From Betaproteobacteria bacterium (GTDB taxonomy: Bacteria; Pseudomonadota; Gammaproteobacteria; Burkholderiales; WYBJ01): a stretch of 35,634 nucleotides of DNA. A program made the position numbers and the translations under genes. The stretch lies in NCBI GenBank assembly GCA_009377585.1, contig WHTS01000016.1, positions 47,503 through 83,136 on the forward strand, read 5' to 3'. Shown in pieces: positions 26,158-34,498 of this stretch. Within the stretch, counting starts at the first letter, position 1. Each line of letters starts with the position of its first letter. The notes beneath the pieces are model-generated. The model was not told the DNA's origin and searched no databases. It was given only the letters and a program-made list of their open reading frames with translations.

Positions 26158-26233
26158 GCGGTCTTCCCGCAAGTATTCGCAGTCAAGGGCGCCGAGGTCG
26201 CGACCGCCGCAACCGATGCACGAGGAATAATCG

Positions 26234-28012
26234 ATGGACGCAGTAAATCCCGTAGTTTTCGACAGCACCGTCGCCCGCTCCGAGAAAGAGCTGGTCGAGC
26301 GATGGCTCGAGCAGCTCGACGCCGCGCTGTGCAGCAACGACCGGGCATCGATTGCATCGCTGTTCGCGTCCGACGGCCATTGGCGCGACCTCCTCGCCTT
26401 CACCTGGTCGATCACGCCGCGCGAGGGCGCCGCAGCCATTGCCGCGTCGATGGTGGCACAGCAGACATCGGCCCAGGCGCGCGGATTCGCGATCGCAGAG
26501 GGACGCACACCGCCGCGCCGCGTGCAAAGAGCCGGGGTCGACGTCATCGAGGCCATCTTCCAGTTCGAAACCGAGGTCGGCCGCGGCTTCGGCGTGGTCC
26601 GGCTGTTGGCCGAAGATCCTTCGAGAGCCTTCCAGTTGATGACCGGCTTGCATGAGCTGAAGGGATTCGAGGAGAAGATCGGCAAGCGCCGGCCCACCGG
26701 CGAAGCGTTCTCACGCAATTTCGGCGGCACGAACTGGAAAGAGCAGCGTATTGCCGCCCAGGCGTATCCGGATCGCGAGCCGGTAGTGCTGATTGTGGGT
26801 GGCGGACAAGCGGGGCTGTCGCTCGCCGCAAGGCTGGGGCGCATCGGCGTCGAGACGCTCGTCGTGGACCGCCTGCCGCGCGTTGGCGACTGCTGGCGCA
26901 CCCGCTACCACTCGCTCGCTCTGCACAACGATACGCAAAACAACCATCTGCCCTACATGCCGTTCCCGCCCTCGTGGCCGACCTACCTGCCGAAGGACAT
27001 GGTGGCCGATTGGTTCGAGGCCTACGCGTGGGCTATGGAGCTCAATTTTTGGACCAGTACCGAGCTGGTCAGAGCCGCTTACGATCAGGAAGCGGGGCGC
27101 TGGGACGCGGTCGTGCGTTGCGGCGAAGGTTCCGAGCGCATGCTGCATCCCCGCCACCTGGTCTTCGCGAATGGCCTGGTCGGTTCGCCGCACGTTCCGG
27201 ATCTGCCGGGTCTGAAGGACTTCAAGAACGACGTGATGCATACCACGCAATTCACCAACGGCGCGCAGTGGCGAGACAAGAAGGCGCTGGTGATAGGCAC
27301 GGGGACGAGCGGTCACGACGTCGCGCAGGATCTGCACGCCAACGGTTGCAAAACCACCCTCGTCCAGCGCGGACCTACGATGGTGGTGAGCATCGACCCC
27401 TCTGCGAAGCTGACCTACGGCATCTACAACGGCGTCCCGATCGAAGATGGCGACCTCCTGGCCGCTACCAACACGAAGCCAGTCGTCAAGAAGAATCTTC
27501 AGGTTCTCACCGCGCGCATGCTGGAGAACGACAGGAAAACGAACGAGGCGTTGATCGCGCGCGGCTTCAAATTCACCACCGGCGAGGACGGGGCCGGGCA
27601 CCAATGGATGGTGCGCACGCGCTACGGCGGCTACTACCTCGACGCCGGCTGCTCGCAGCTCATCATCGACGGCAAGATCGGCCTGCTGCAGTACGAAGAG
27701 ATCGAGCGCTTCGTCGAAACCGGTGCGCTACTCAAGAACGGTGCAGTCGCGCCGGCGGATCTCATCGTGCTGGCGACCGGCTTCGTGCGCCAGGAAGTGG
27801 TCATGGCGACGATCCTCGGCGAGCAGATGACGAGGAAAGTCGGACCGGTCTGGGGTTTCGGCCCCGACGGCGAGATGAACAATATGTGGAAGCGCACCCC
27901 TCAGGAGGGCCTCTGGTTCGTGGGTGGCAGCTTCGCCAACTGCCGGACGTATTCGCGTTACGTCGCCGTGCAGATCAAGGCGATCGAGGCAGGAATTCTT
28001 CCCAAGCGCTGA
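26234..28012 (+). CDS. Flavin-containing monooxygenase with N-terminal NTF2/SnoaL-like domain
   Basis: A 592-residue NAD(P)H- and FAD-dependent oxygenase. Residues about 15-145 form an NTF2-like domain (ELVERWLEQLDAAL at 19-32, ASIASLFASDGHWRDLLAFT at 38-57). The FAD motif GGGQAG is at 189-194, in VLIVGGGQAGLSLAARLGRI. The NADPH motif GTGTSG is at 355-360, in ALVIGTGTSGHDVAQDL. LHNDTQNNHLPYMPFP and a C-terminal LVLATGF-type segment (IVLATGFVRQE) fit the FMO/YUCCA-like group, which oxygenates amines, sulfides or acts as Baeyer-Villiger enzyme. Two flanking Bug receptors in the same direction suggest import of its substrate. The combination of NTF2-like domain and FMO occurs in other bacteria. 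Confidence 0.9.
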   Translation: MDAVNPVVFDSTVARSEKELVERWLEQLDAALCSNDRASIASLFASDGHWRDLLAFTWSITPREGAAAIAASMVAQQTSAQARGFAIAEGRTPPRRVQRAGVDVIEAIFQFETEVGRGFGVVRLLAEDPSRAFQLMTGLHELKGFEEKIGKRRPTGEAFSRNFGGTNWKEQRIAAQAYPDREPVVLIVGGGQAGLSLAARLGRIGVETLVVDRLPRVGDCWRTRYHSLALHNDTQNNHLPYMPFPPSWPTYLPKDMVADWFEAYAWAMELNFWTSTELVRAAYDQEAGRWDAVVRCGEGSERMLHPRHLVFANGLVGSPHVPDLPGLKDFKNDVMHTTQFTNGAQWRDKKALVIGTGTSGHDVAQDLHANGCKTTLVQRGPTMVVSIDPSAKLTYGIYNGVPIEDGDLLAATNTKPVVKKNLQVLTARMLENDRKTNEALIARGFKFTTGEDGAGHQWMVRTRYGGYYLDAGCSQLIIDGKIGLLQYEEIERFVETGALLKNGAVAPADLIVLATGFVRQEVVMATILGEQMTRKVGPVWGFGPDGEMNNMWKRTPQEGLWFVGGSFANCRTYSRYVAVQIKAIEAGILPKR

Positions 28013-28176
28013 GCCGGTTTGGGGCCCAACCGGGCATGGCGGAAAATGAATTTCACTTGTCCGGACGGGCGAAGCCCTTGGCGGCGGCGCCCACAATCCG
28101 GAACCCAAGGGAGTACACTCACCCGTACGATATAGCCATCGTTGTCCGTCGTTGCAGTGCCTTAGAGGAGGAGTGC

Positions 28177-29163
28177 ATGATGCGCGGTGTAATCGGAGCA
28201 AGTCGGGGGTTGGCGTTATCAATTGCGGCCGTGGTCTGGATGTGCCCGGCCGCTTCGTATGCACAAAATTATCCCAGCAAGGCTGTCCGTTACGTCATCC
28301 CATTCGCTGCGGGCAGCGGCAACGACATCGTCGGACGTCTGCTCACGGACCGATTGACGCGCCTGTGGCACCAGCAGGTCATCGTCGACAACCGGGTGGG
28401 CGCTTCCGGTTCGATCGGCGCGGCGTACGTCGCGAAGGCGCCGGCAGACGGCTACACGCTGCTTCATTGCAATATCGCGCCGAATGCGATCTCGCTGTCG
28501 ATGATCAAGAATATTCCGTACCGGCACGAGGATTTCGCTCCGATCTCGCGCATCGGCCAGCCGACCAATGTCATCCTCGTGCACCCTTCGACCCCGTTCA
28601 AGTCGATCAAGCAGCTGGTGGCCTTCGCCCGGGACAACCCGGGCAAGCTGAGTTACGCCTCCAGCACCGTCGGCACCTCGCCGCAGCTGACCATGGAATG
28701 GTTCAAGCTGCGCATGAAGCTCGACATCGTGAACATCAATTACAAGAACTCCGCCCAGGCCACCGGCGACGTCATCGCCGGCCAGATCCCGATCAACATC
28801 ACGAACGCGCCGTTCGTCGTTCCGCACATCAAGCAAGGACGCCTGCGCGCCCTTGCAGTCTCGAGCGCCGAACGTCAAGCCCTGTTGCCGGACGTGCCGA
28901 CCATGCAGGAATCGGGCGTGTCCGACTTCGTGGTCAACTCCTGGTACGGGGTGTGCGCGCCGGCCGACACGCCCGCGGCGATCCTCGACAAGGTGAATGC
29001 CGATTTGCACAAGGTCATGCGTATCCCCGAGTTTGCGCAGCGCCTCACCGAGCTGGGCATGCCGCCCACTCCGACCACCCGCGCTGAATTCGATCAGTTC
29101 ATTCGCAGCCAGATTGCGCACTGGGCGCAGGTGATCAAGGACGCAAAGATTCCCAAGCTGTAG
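28177..29163 (+). CDS. Bug/TctC-family periplasmic receptor
   Basis: A 328-residue solute-binding protein with AGAGGAGGAG just before the first of two adjacent ATGs. The signal peptide ends near residue 29 (CPAASYAQNYP). Conserved blocks: VRYVIPFAAGSGNDIVGRLL, VIVDNRVGASGSIGAAYVA, PADGYTLLHCN, IPYRHEDFAPISRI and LLPDVPTMQESGVSDF. The usual PFKG loop reads INYKNSAQATGDVIAGQ, a departure that may mark a distinct ligand. It follows the flavin monooxygenase by 164 bases and precedes a repeat-rich convergent region. Confidence 0.95.
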   Translation: MMRGVIGASRGLALSIAAVVWMCPAASYAQNYPSKAVRYVIPFAAGSGNDIVGRLLTDRLTRLWHQQVIVDNRVGASGSIGAAYVAKAPADGYTLLHCNIAPNAISLSMIKNIPYRHEDFAPISRIGQPTNVILVHPSTPFKSIKQLVAFARDNPGKLSYASSTVGTSPQLTMEWFKLRMKLDIVNINYKNSAQATGDVIAGQIPINITNAPFVVPHIKQGRLRALAVSSAERQALLPDVPTMQESGVSDFVVNSWYGVCAPADTPAAILDKVNADLHKVMRIPEFAQRLTELGMPPTPTTRAEFDQFIRSQIAHWAQVIKDAKIPKL

Positions 29164-29525
29164 TTGCGAAGCTTTCCCTCCTCGGATGAGGAGGGGTGGC
29201 GCGAAGCGCCGGGGGTGAGGCCGGGAATTCGCGGACCGTGGTCCGCGCCGGGCGAACGGCATCGGCCTGCATGCCGATGCGCGCCCTGCAAGGGGTATGG
29301 TTCTCGATCGCACAAGACCACCCCGTCCGCGACATCGTCGCGTCCAGCCCCTCCTTGAATAGGAGGGGAATGAAAAACGTCCCCTCCTCTCTCAAGAAAC
29401 CCAACCAGGTTTCTTAACCGCGCCTGCCCGCCTGCGGGCTAATACTGCTCACGAGGAGGGGTGTCGGCGCAGCCGACGGGGCGGTATGGTTGCGGCTCGC
29501 AGCGGACGGGGTGGTGTGGTTGCGG
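29164..29525. repeat. Convergent intergenic region packed with stem-loops (REP-like family 2)
   Basis: Stems read by eye: CCCTCCTC/GAGGAGGG (29176-29195), GGCGC/GCGCC just after it, GCGGACC/GGTCCGC (from about 29231), GCATCGGC/GCCGATGC (about 29259-29280), CCCCTCCT/AGGAGGGG (29348-29368), AAGAAACC/GGTTTCTT (about 29394-29415) and GTCGGC/GCCGAC (about 29463-29477). The unit GAGGAGGGGTG followed by a CG-rich hairpin and GGGGTG recurs at least three times, once reversed. A 30-base direct repeat (GACGGGGYGGTRTGGTTGCG, starting at 29475 and 29505) runs into the stop codon of the dioxygenase. It may also serve as a bidirectional terminator. Confidence 0.75.
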
Positions 29526-30404
29526 CTAGTAAGGCCGATCGCCGCGCACCAGCATGCGATAGAGCCTGCGCTGCTGGCTGTGATCGAAGTCGAACCCGGC
29601 TTTGTGCAGCGACTGGCGATCGTCGATGATCAGCAGATCGCCTTTCTGGTACTCGTGCGCATAGCAGAATTGTGGCTGGGTGACCCGGTCGGTGAGCTCC
29701 TGCAGGAAGTCCTGCGTTTGCTCCGGCGTCATGCCGATGATCTTTTCCGTCTTGCTCTTGTGGAACCACACTGCCTTCGTGCCGGTTTCCGGGTGCGTGC
29801 GCACCAGCGGCTGGATCGTCGGCGGCTTGCCGGACTCCAGCTGATCGCGCAGGATGTCGGGATTGGCGATCTTGAAGCGCGCGCTGCTGATGAGCGTGTT
29901 CTCCGTCTTCATGCCGGTGATCTTCTGCTTCAGATCCTCCGGGAGCGCTTCGTAGGCCGCGCGCGAATTGCACACTGAGGTCGCACCGCCCTTGTCGGGC
30001 ACCGCCACCGCGTAGAGCATGGTGAACTTGGGCGGCATCTCCTGATTGGTGTGATCGGTATGCCAGGTGGCGTTGTTGCCGACCTTGGCTGGTTTGCCCT
30101 GACTGTCCTGGTGGAAGTTGTCGAGCACGCTGATCAACGGAAAGCCGTCCACGAGGTAGCGCCGGTTCTGGTCCTCCATCAGCTCGCCGAACATCTCGGC
30201 GGCGGCCTGCAGCTGTGCGGGCGTAAGGTGCGCTTGTCCGCGTATGACCATGACGACGTTCTCGACCACGGCGTCGTACAGCTTCTTGCGGGTTGCCGCG
30301 TCGACGGGCTGCGCCAGGTCGACGCCGGTGACGATGGCGCCGATGTGCTCCTTCACCTTGGTGATCTGCATGGTCCGGGCGGCTGCTGGCATCACGGCGC
30401 TCAT
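29526..30404 (-). CDS. TauD/TfdA-family Fe(II)/2-oxoglutarate dioxygenase
   Basis: A 292-residue non-haem iron oxygenase that couples 2-oxoglutarate decarboxylation to substrate hydroxylation. The start at 30404 follows CGAGGAGAACGCC; the in-frame extension to 30629 has no similarity. The facial triad is His115 and Asp117 (WHTDHTN) with His267 (RQSLHKAG); an Arg for 2-oxoglutarate is in QQRRLYRML (278-286). QPLVRTHPETGTKAVWFH (198-215) is the TauD-family block. Family substrates include taurine, 2,4-D and other sulfonates or aryloxyacids. It is preceded by a truncated Bug receptor, so an original transporter-enzyme pair may be broken. Confidence 0.93.
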   Translation of the reverse strand: MSAVMPAAARTMQITKVKEHIGAIVTGVDLAQPVDAATRKKLYDAVVENVVMVIRGQAHLTPAQLQAAAEMFGELMEDQNRRYLVDGFPLISVLDNFHQDSQGKPAKVGNNATWHTDHTNQEMPPKFTMLYAVAVPDKGGATSVCNSRAAYEALPEDLKQKITGMKTENTLISSARFKIANPDILRDQLESGKPPTIQPLVRTHPETGTKAVWFHKSKTEKIIGMTPEQTQDFLQELTDRVTQPQFCYAHEYQKGDLLIIDDRQSLHKAGFDFDHSQQRRLYRMLVRGDRPY

Positions 30405-30586
30405 GGCGTTCTCCTCGACGGCGATCCGGATTGTGGACTTAAGGCTGCAACGCTCTCGGGCGATGATACGCGCACTCACACCGCCGTGGAAAACCGGCCC
30501 GACAGCTTGCGCATCTGGTTCCTGCAGGCCGGGACGGCGGGCCGGACATCGGAAGGTGCCGGCGAGCGAGGGATGCTCGCCCGATG

Positions 30587-31247
30587 TTACTGCGGTTTGA
30601 TGCCCGCCGACTTGATTCGCTTCCCCCATTGCGCGGAATCCGCTTCCAGGAACGCCTTCGTTTCCGCCGGCGTTGCGAAGCCCGGCTCGACGCCCTGCTT
30701 GGTCAAGGCGTCGATGACGTCTTTCGATGCCAAGGCCTTTCTCACGCCCTCGCTCAGAACCTTCACCGCGTCGCCGGGCAGGCCCGCTGGCCCCACCACC
30801 GCAAACCAGGTCGGGATGTCGAGCATCGGATAACCGGACTCGGTGAACGTGGGCACTTCCGGCATGAGAGCCGAGTGCCTCGAACCGGTGACGCCCTGCA
30901 CCTGGATCTTCCCTGCGCGGTAGTGCGGCAGACTCGTCACCATCGGCGCGAATATCAACTGGATGCGCCCACCCAGTAGATCGACCACACCCGCCGTCGT
31001 CCCCTTGTACGCCACCATCTGGATGTCGACCCCGGCGGCCTTCTTGAACTCTTCCAGGAGAAAGAAACTGGTGCCGGTGGGACCGCCGCTGCCCGCGTTG
31101 TACTGGCCGCGATTCGACTTGAGCAGCGCGACCAGTTCCTTGATGTTCGTGGCCGGCATCGACTTCGCCACGATGAGCGTATAGGGCAGCTTGCCGATCA
31201 TCGCGACCGGCGTGAAGCCGGCAAGGGGGAAGCTATCGTTACTGGAT
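30587..31247 (-). pseudogene. 5'-truncated Bug/TctC receptor gene
   Basis: The frame from about 31247 to the TAA at 30589-30587 encodes the C-terminal two thirds of a Bug protein: SFPLAGFTPVAMIG, YTLIVAKSMPATNIKELVAL, AGSGGPTGTSFFLLEEF, VDIQMVAYKGTTAGVVDLLG, LMPEVPTFTESGYP and WFAVVGPAGLPGDAVKVLSE. The signal peptide, the PYxPGG loop and the DGYTLL block are absent. Upstream in-frame sequence to 31291 is Arg-rich with no family match, and the intact PEP-CTERM gene starts its stop region 130 bases away. The remaining frame is undamaged, suggesting recent truncation. Confidence 0.82.
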
Positions 31248-31372
31248 CGCGAACGCCGCCCAGGGCGCAGCACGACGCCGCCGACGTGCACCGTCGGCGG
31301 ATCGATTCCTTCCGCAAGAAGAAGCCGGCCGCGCCCTTGCTGGCGGCCGGGTAGCTCGCGCCGGCCGCGCTC

Positions 31373-32020
31373 CTATGCTCGCCTGCGCCGGCGCGCGGCG
31401 AAACCGACCGCACCGAGGCCTGCGAGCATGAGCGCATACGCGGACGGCTCGGGCACCGCCGTCACGTTGATGGTGAGCGAATCGGCGGTTGCGCCGCTTC
31501 CCCACTGCCAGGAGAACGAGTCACCCGCGGCAACGCCCAGGCGACTCAACTCCAATCCGGCGAACGTGCCGGATGACGACAGGGCCGCGCCGCTTACGTA
31601 AGTGCTCGAGACTCCGATTCCCACGCGATCGTTGGATTGACTGTATCCAAGCGAGAGGATGTCTCCGGCCGCGGTGGAGAAGAACAGCTGCGTTTGCCCC
31701 GACCGCTCAGCGCCGAAGAACGGGTACGGCAAACTGGAGAACGTGGGACCCGACAGCAGCGTGAATGCACCTATCGGATTGCCCAGCACCAACGCCTGAC
31801 TGGTACCGAGGTCCCCGCCAAAATCGATCATCCCGGGCCCGCTCGGGAGGAAGCTCCCTATGGAATCGGTCAGGTCGGAAAGGTTCAACGTCCCGGATGC
31901 CGTGACGACGACATCGGACCCGTTGTCCGTCATGTCGATCGTTACCCCTGCATATCCCGCACCGCTCGTCATCGCAAACAGCCCGACACTTGCCAAGGTC
32001 GTTCGAATCACCGGCTTCAT
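31373..32020 (-). CDS. PEP-CTERM sorting domain-containing secreted protein
   Basis: A 215-residue exported protein. The start at 32020 has GGAGGAGGTG 4-13 bases upstream. The signal peptide spans residues 1-24 (KPVIRTTLASVGLFAMTSGA). The body is rich in Gly, Ser and Thr (SDVVVTASGTLNLSDLTDSI and similar beta-type stretches). The C-terminus is a textbook PEP-CTERM tripartite signal: VPEPSAYALMLAGLGAVGFA followed by a run of arginines. Exosortase EpsH recognises such tails and sorts proteins to the cell surface or exopolysaccharide. No exosortase or polysaccharide gene is in the window. It stands alone between catabolic genes. Confidence 0.93.
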   Translation of the reverse strand: MKPVIRTTLASVGLFAMTSGAGYAGVTIDMTDNGSDVVVTASGTLNLSDLTDSIGSFLPSGPGMIDFGGDLGTSQALVLGNPIGAFTLLSGPTFSSLPYPFFGAERSGQTQLFFSTAAGDILSLGYSQSNDRVGIGVSSTYVSGAALSSSGTFAGLELSRLGVAAGDSFSWQWGSGATADSLTINVTAVPEPSAYALMLAGLGAVGFAARRRRRA

Positions 32021-32458
32021 GGGCACCTCCTCCGTCGAAAAGCCAAGCAACCAAGCTATGCTGGATCATGGGCCGCGAAACGACCGGGCGTTAGCAACTA
32101 TTTCCGCACGGGCGATTCGTGCCAGCCTCGACTCCCGTGGGCTGGTGCTTGGCGAGCCACCCGAAATCGGGATGGTTGGTCGGATTATTTCCGGGAATGG
32201 GCGAACGTGCGCATACGTTTTGTAGCCGGTTTGTTTCCTGCGTGTTTCAGAGCGGCATCGCGGTCGTCGTAATGACGGCAGATGCGGCGAAGTCTGCTTG
32301 ACAACCCCGGCCACCGCGGTTGCAGCGAACCCGCTTGCGCCAAGCTGGTCAAGAACGCAAGGATTGACTATGCTTTGCCGCAGGCGAACAGGTCGTCGCG
32401 CAGGCGAACAGGTCGTCGTTTGCCGCAGGCGAACAGGTCGTCGAAAGGGGGTGCCGGA
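32021..32458. other. Divergent intergenic region (about 440 bp)
   Basis: Lies between the PEP-CTERM gene (minus) and the VOC gene (plus). It has no credible coding frame. A possible plus-strand promoter is TGGTCA (32346-32351), 17 bases, TATGCT (32369-32374), predicting a transcript start at the first copy of the triple direct repeat. No sigma54-type site for the PEP-CTERM gene was convincing. Confidence 0.5.
32381..32443 (+). repeat. Triple 18-bp direct repeat upstream of the VOC gene
   Basis: CAGGCGAACAGGTCGTCG occurs three times exactly, at 32381-32398, 32401-32418 and 32426-32443, with starts 20 and 25 bases apart. Copies 1 and 3 are each preceded by TTTGCCG. The array ends 15 bases before the ATG, next to the AAAGGGGG ribosome site, so it forms the 5' leader if the promoter at 32346-32374 is used. 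Confidence 0.9.
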
Positions 32459-32971
32459 ATGAGCATCATGCCCAGGGAAATCGGCCATGTCGTACTGAAC
32501 GTGACCGATGTCGAACGCTCCACCAAGTTCTATCGCGACGTAGTGGGGTTCCAGGTCTCCCGGTTTCGGCCCGATCGCAGCGCGGCGTTCCTGACCTGCG
32601 GCATCGTCCACCATAACCTCGCCCTGTTCCAGGCGCCGGAGGGCGCGCGGCCGGCCGAAAAAGGTGCGATCGGCCTCAATCACTTCGCCTTCCGGGTGGA
32701 CGATTACCCGATGCTGCAGGCCGCGCACCGGCGGCTGCTGGCAGCCAAAGCCACCATCGACCACATCGTCGATCACGGCATGACCCGCAGCGTCTACTTC
32801 CTGGATCCCGACGGGATCGAGATGGAGCTCTTCTGCAATACCTTCGCCACCGAGAAGGAAGGACTCGAATACACGAAGTCCACCTTCGGCGGCGGCGTGC
32901 CGATGGATATTTCGGCGTCCGAACCGCCGCGGCCGGAGATTCCGCAAGGCGATTTCACCAAGGTCGTCTGA
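32459..32971 (+). CDS. VOC-family (glyoxalase/extradiol dioxygenase fold) protein
   Basis: A 170-residue vicinal-oxygen-chelate protein. The start at 32459 follows AAAGGGGGTGCCGGA. Candidate metal ligands are His10 (EIGHVVLNV), His75 (LNHFAFRV) and Glu123 (IEMELFCN), the same pattern as in the VOC protein at 19746, including the SVYFxDPDG signature (111-119). The protein may be a ring-cleaving dioxygenase, lyase or isomerase. It lies 95 bases upstream of a Rieske oxygenase in the same direction, which fits a role on its hydroxylated product, though this is inference. Confidence 0.9.
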   Translation: MSIMPREIGHVVLNVTDVERSTKFYRDVVGFQVSRFRPDRSAAFLTCGIVHHNLALFQAPEGARPAEKGAIGLNHFAFRVDDYPMLQAAHRRLLAAKATIDHIVDHGMTRSVYFLDPDGIEMELFCNTFATEKEGLEYTKSTFGGGVPMDISASEPPRPEIPQGDFTKVV

Positions 32972-33066
32972 GCTCGTCGCATGCCGTTACGCGACGTGGG
33001 CTCAGCCGTACAGGCGAGGATGCATCCGGAATAGATCTTCTCGAGCAGGTGCCCAGGACCCGAACC

Positions 33067-34350
33067 ATGATCTCCCAGGAACAGAACGACGCCCTTACCC
33101 GCACCGATGCCGGCACGCCGATGGGCGACCTTTTCCGGCGCTACTGGATACCGGCCCTGCAGGCCTGGGAGCTGCCCGAGCCCGACTGCCCGCCGCTGCG
33201 GGTGAAACTGCTCGGCGAGCGCCTGATCGCCTTTCGCGACAGCCAGGGGCGCCTGGGCCTCCTCGACGAGTTCTGCGCGCATCGCGGCGTGTCGCTGTGG
33301 TTCGGCCGCAACGAGGAAAACGGCCTGCGCTGCCCCTATCACGGTTGGAAATACGACATCACCGGGCAATGCGTCGATCTGCCGTCGGAAGGAGCCGACA
33401 GCCCCATGTGCCGGCGCATCCGGCTCAAATCTTATCCATGCATCGAAGCCGGCGGTGTCGTCTGGACCTACATGGGGCCGCCGCACCTGCAGCCGGCGCT
33501 CCCCGAGCTCGAATGGGTGCGCGTGCCGGCCGAGCGGCGCTACGCCTCGAAGCGCTTGCAGGAGTCGAACTATCTGCAAGCGCTCGAAGGTGGCATCGAC
33601 TCTTCGCACGTGAGCTTTCTGCATGCCGGCGCGCTCAGGAGCGATCCCCTGCTTTCGGGCAGCCGCGGCAATCGCTACAACGAACATGACCTCATGCCGC
33701 AGTTCGAGGTCGCAGAATTTCCCGGCGGCTTGCTGATCGGCGCGCGGCGCAATGCGGACAACGACTGTTACTACTGGCGCATCACGCCCTTCATCATGCC
33801 CTGGTATACGATCATCCCGCCGCGAGCGGGGCATCCGCTGGGCGCGCACGCCTGGGTGCCGATCGACGACCAGCACTGCTGGGCCTGGAGCATCAACTAC
33901 CATCCGCGCCGCGCGTTGAACGAAGCCGAGCTGCAGGCCATGAAGGACGGCAAGGGCATCCACTGCCGCTACGTGCCGGGAACCTTCGTTCCGCTGCAGA
34001 ACAGCGGCAACGACTACCTCATGGACCGGGCCGCGCAGAAGGCCGGCGTCACCTACTCCGGGGTCGAAGGGATCGCGATGCAGGACGCCTCGGTACAGGA
34101 ATCGATGGGACCGATCCAGGATCGTACGCGCGAGAACCTGTGCCCGACCGACCGTGGCATCGTCATGACGCGGCGACTGCTGTTGGCGGCGGCGCAAGCC
34201 AATCGCGAGGGCAAGCCGCTGCCCGGTCTCGCCCCGGCCGAGCAGCACGTGCGCTCGTGCGCGATCGAGCTGCCGCGCGACCGGCACTTCAACGAGCATG
34301 CGCGCCACGGCCTGTTCGCGCCGCTCGATACCGACCCGATCACAGTCTAG
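33067..34350 (+). CDS. Rieske non-haem iron oxygenase, terminal oxygenase subunit (phthalate 4,5-dioxygenase-like)
   Basis: A 427-residue ring-hydroxylating or demethylating oxygenase. ATG 33067 has AGGA 8 bases upstream and is preferred to the GTG at 33049. The Rieske [2Fe-2S] centre is Cys70-x-His72 (CAHRG) and Cys89-x2-His92 (CPYHGWKYD). The mononuclear iron site is His181 and His186 with bridging Asp178 (GGIDSSHVSFLHAG). PMGDLFRRYWIPALQAWELP (18-37) is typical of the phthalate dioxygenase-like single-component group (type IA/III). No ferredoxin or reductase gene is nearby, so electrons must come from elsewhere. An alcohol dehydrogenase follows, which suggests sequential oxidation. Confidence 0.94.
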   Translation: MISQEQNDALTRTDAGTPMGDLFRRYWIPALQAWELPEPDCPPLRVKLLGERLIAFRDSQGRLGLLDEFCAHRGVSLWFGRNEENGLRCPYHGWKYDITGQCVDLPSEGADSPMCRRIRLKSYPCIEAGGVVWTYMGPPHLQPALPELEWVRVPAERRYASKRLQESNYLQALEGGIDSSHVSFLHAGALRSDPLLSGSRGNRYNEHDLMPQFEVAEFPGGLLIGARRNADNDCYYWRITPFIMPWYTIIPPRAGHPLGAHAWVPIDDQHCWAWSINYHPRRALNEAELQAMKDGKGIHCRYVPGTFVPLQNSGNDYLMDRAAQKAGVTYSGVEGIAMQDASVQESMGPIQDRTRENLCPTDRGIVMTRRLLLAAAQANREGKPLPGLAPAEQHVRSCAIELPRDRHFNEHARHGLFAPLDTDPITV

Positions 34351-34377
34351 TATGGTGAATCGTAAATTTGTCGCAAT

Positions 34378-34447
34378 TTGTCATTCCCGCGCAAGCGGGA
34401 ATCCAGAACGAGACCCTGCCTGGACCCCCGCGTTCGCGGGGGTGACG
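34378..34447. repeat. Inverted pair of REP-like hairpins, family 1 copy c
   Basis: GTCATTCCCGCGCAAGCGGG then AATCCAG (34380-34406), and in reverse orientation CTGGACCCCCGCGTTCGCGG then GGGTGACGA (34420-34446). Each unit folds into a hairpin (TTCCCGC/GCGGGAA; CCCCCGCG/CGCGGGGG). The head-to-tail inverted layout resembles BIME pairs. It lies between the Rieske oxygenase and the alcohol dehydrogenase and could stop or stabilise transcripts. Confidence 0.85.
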
Positions 34448-34498
34448 AACCTCTGACTCAGGACACTAGCGAGCTTGCGTCAATAACTGGCGAACACC

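Noticed and set aside
32381-32443. Triple 18-bp repeat considered as a CRISPR array
   Set aside because: Spacers would be 2 and 7 bases, far too short; no cas genes in the window.
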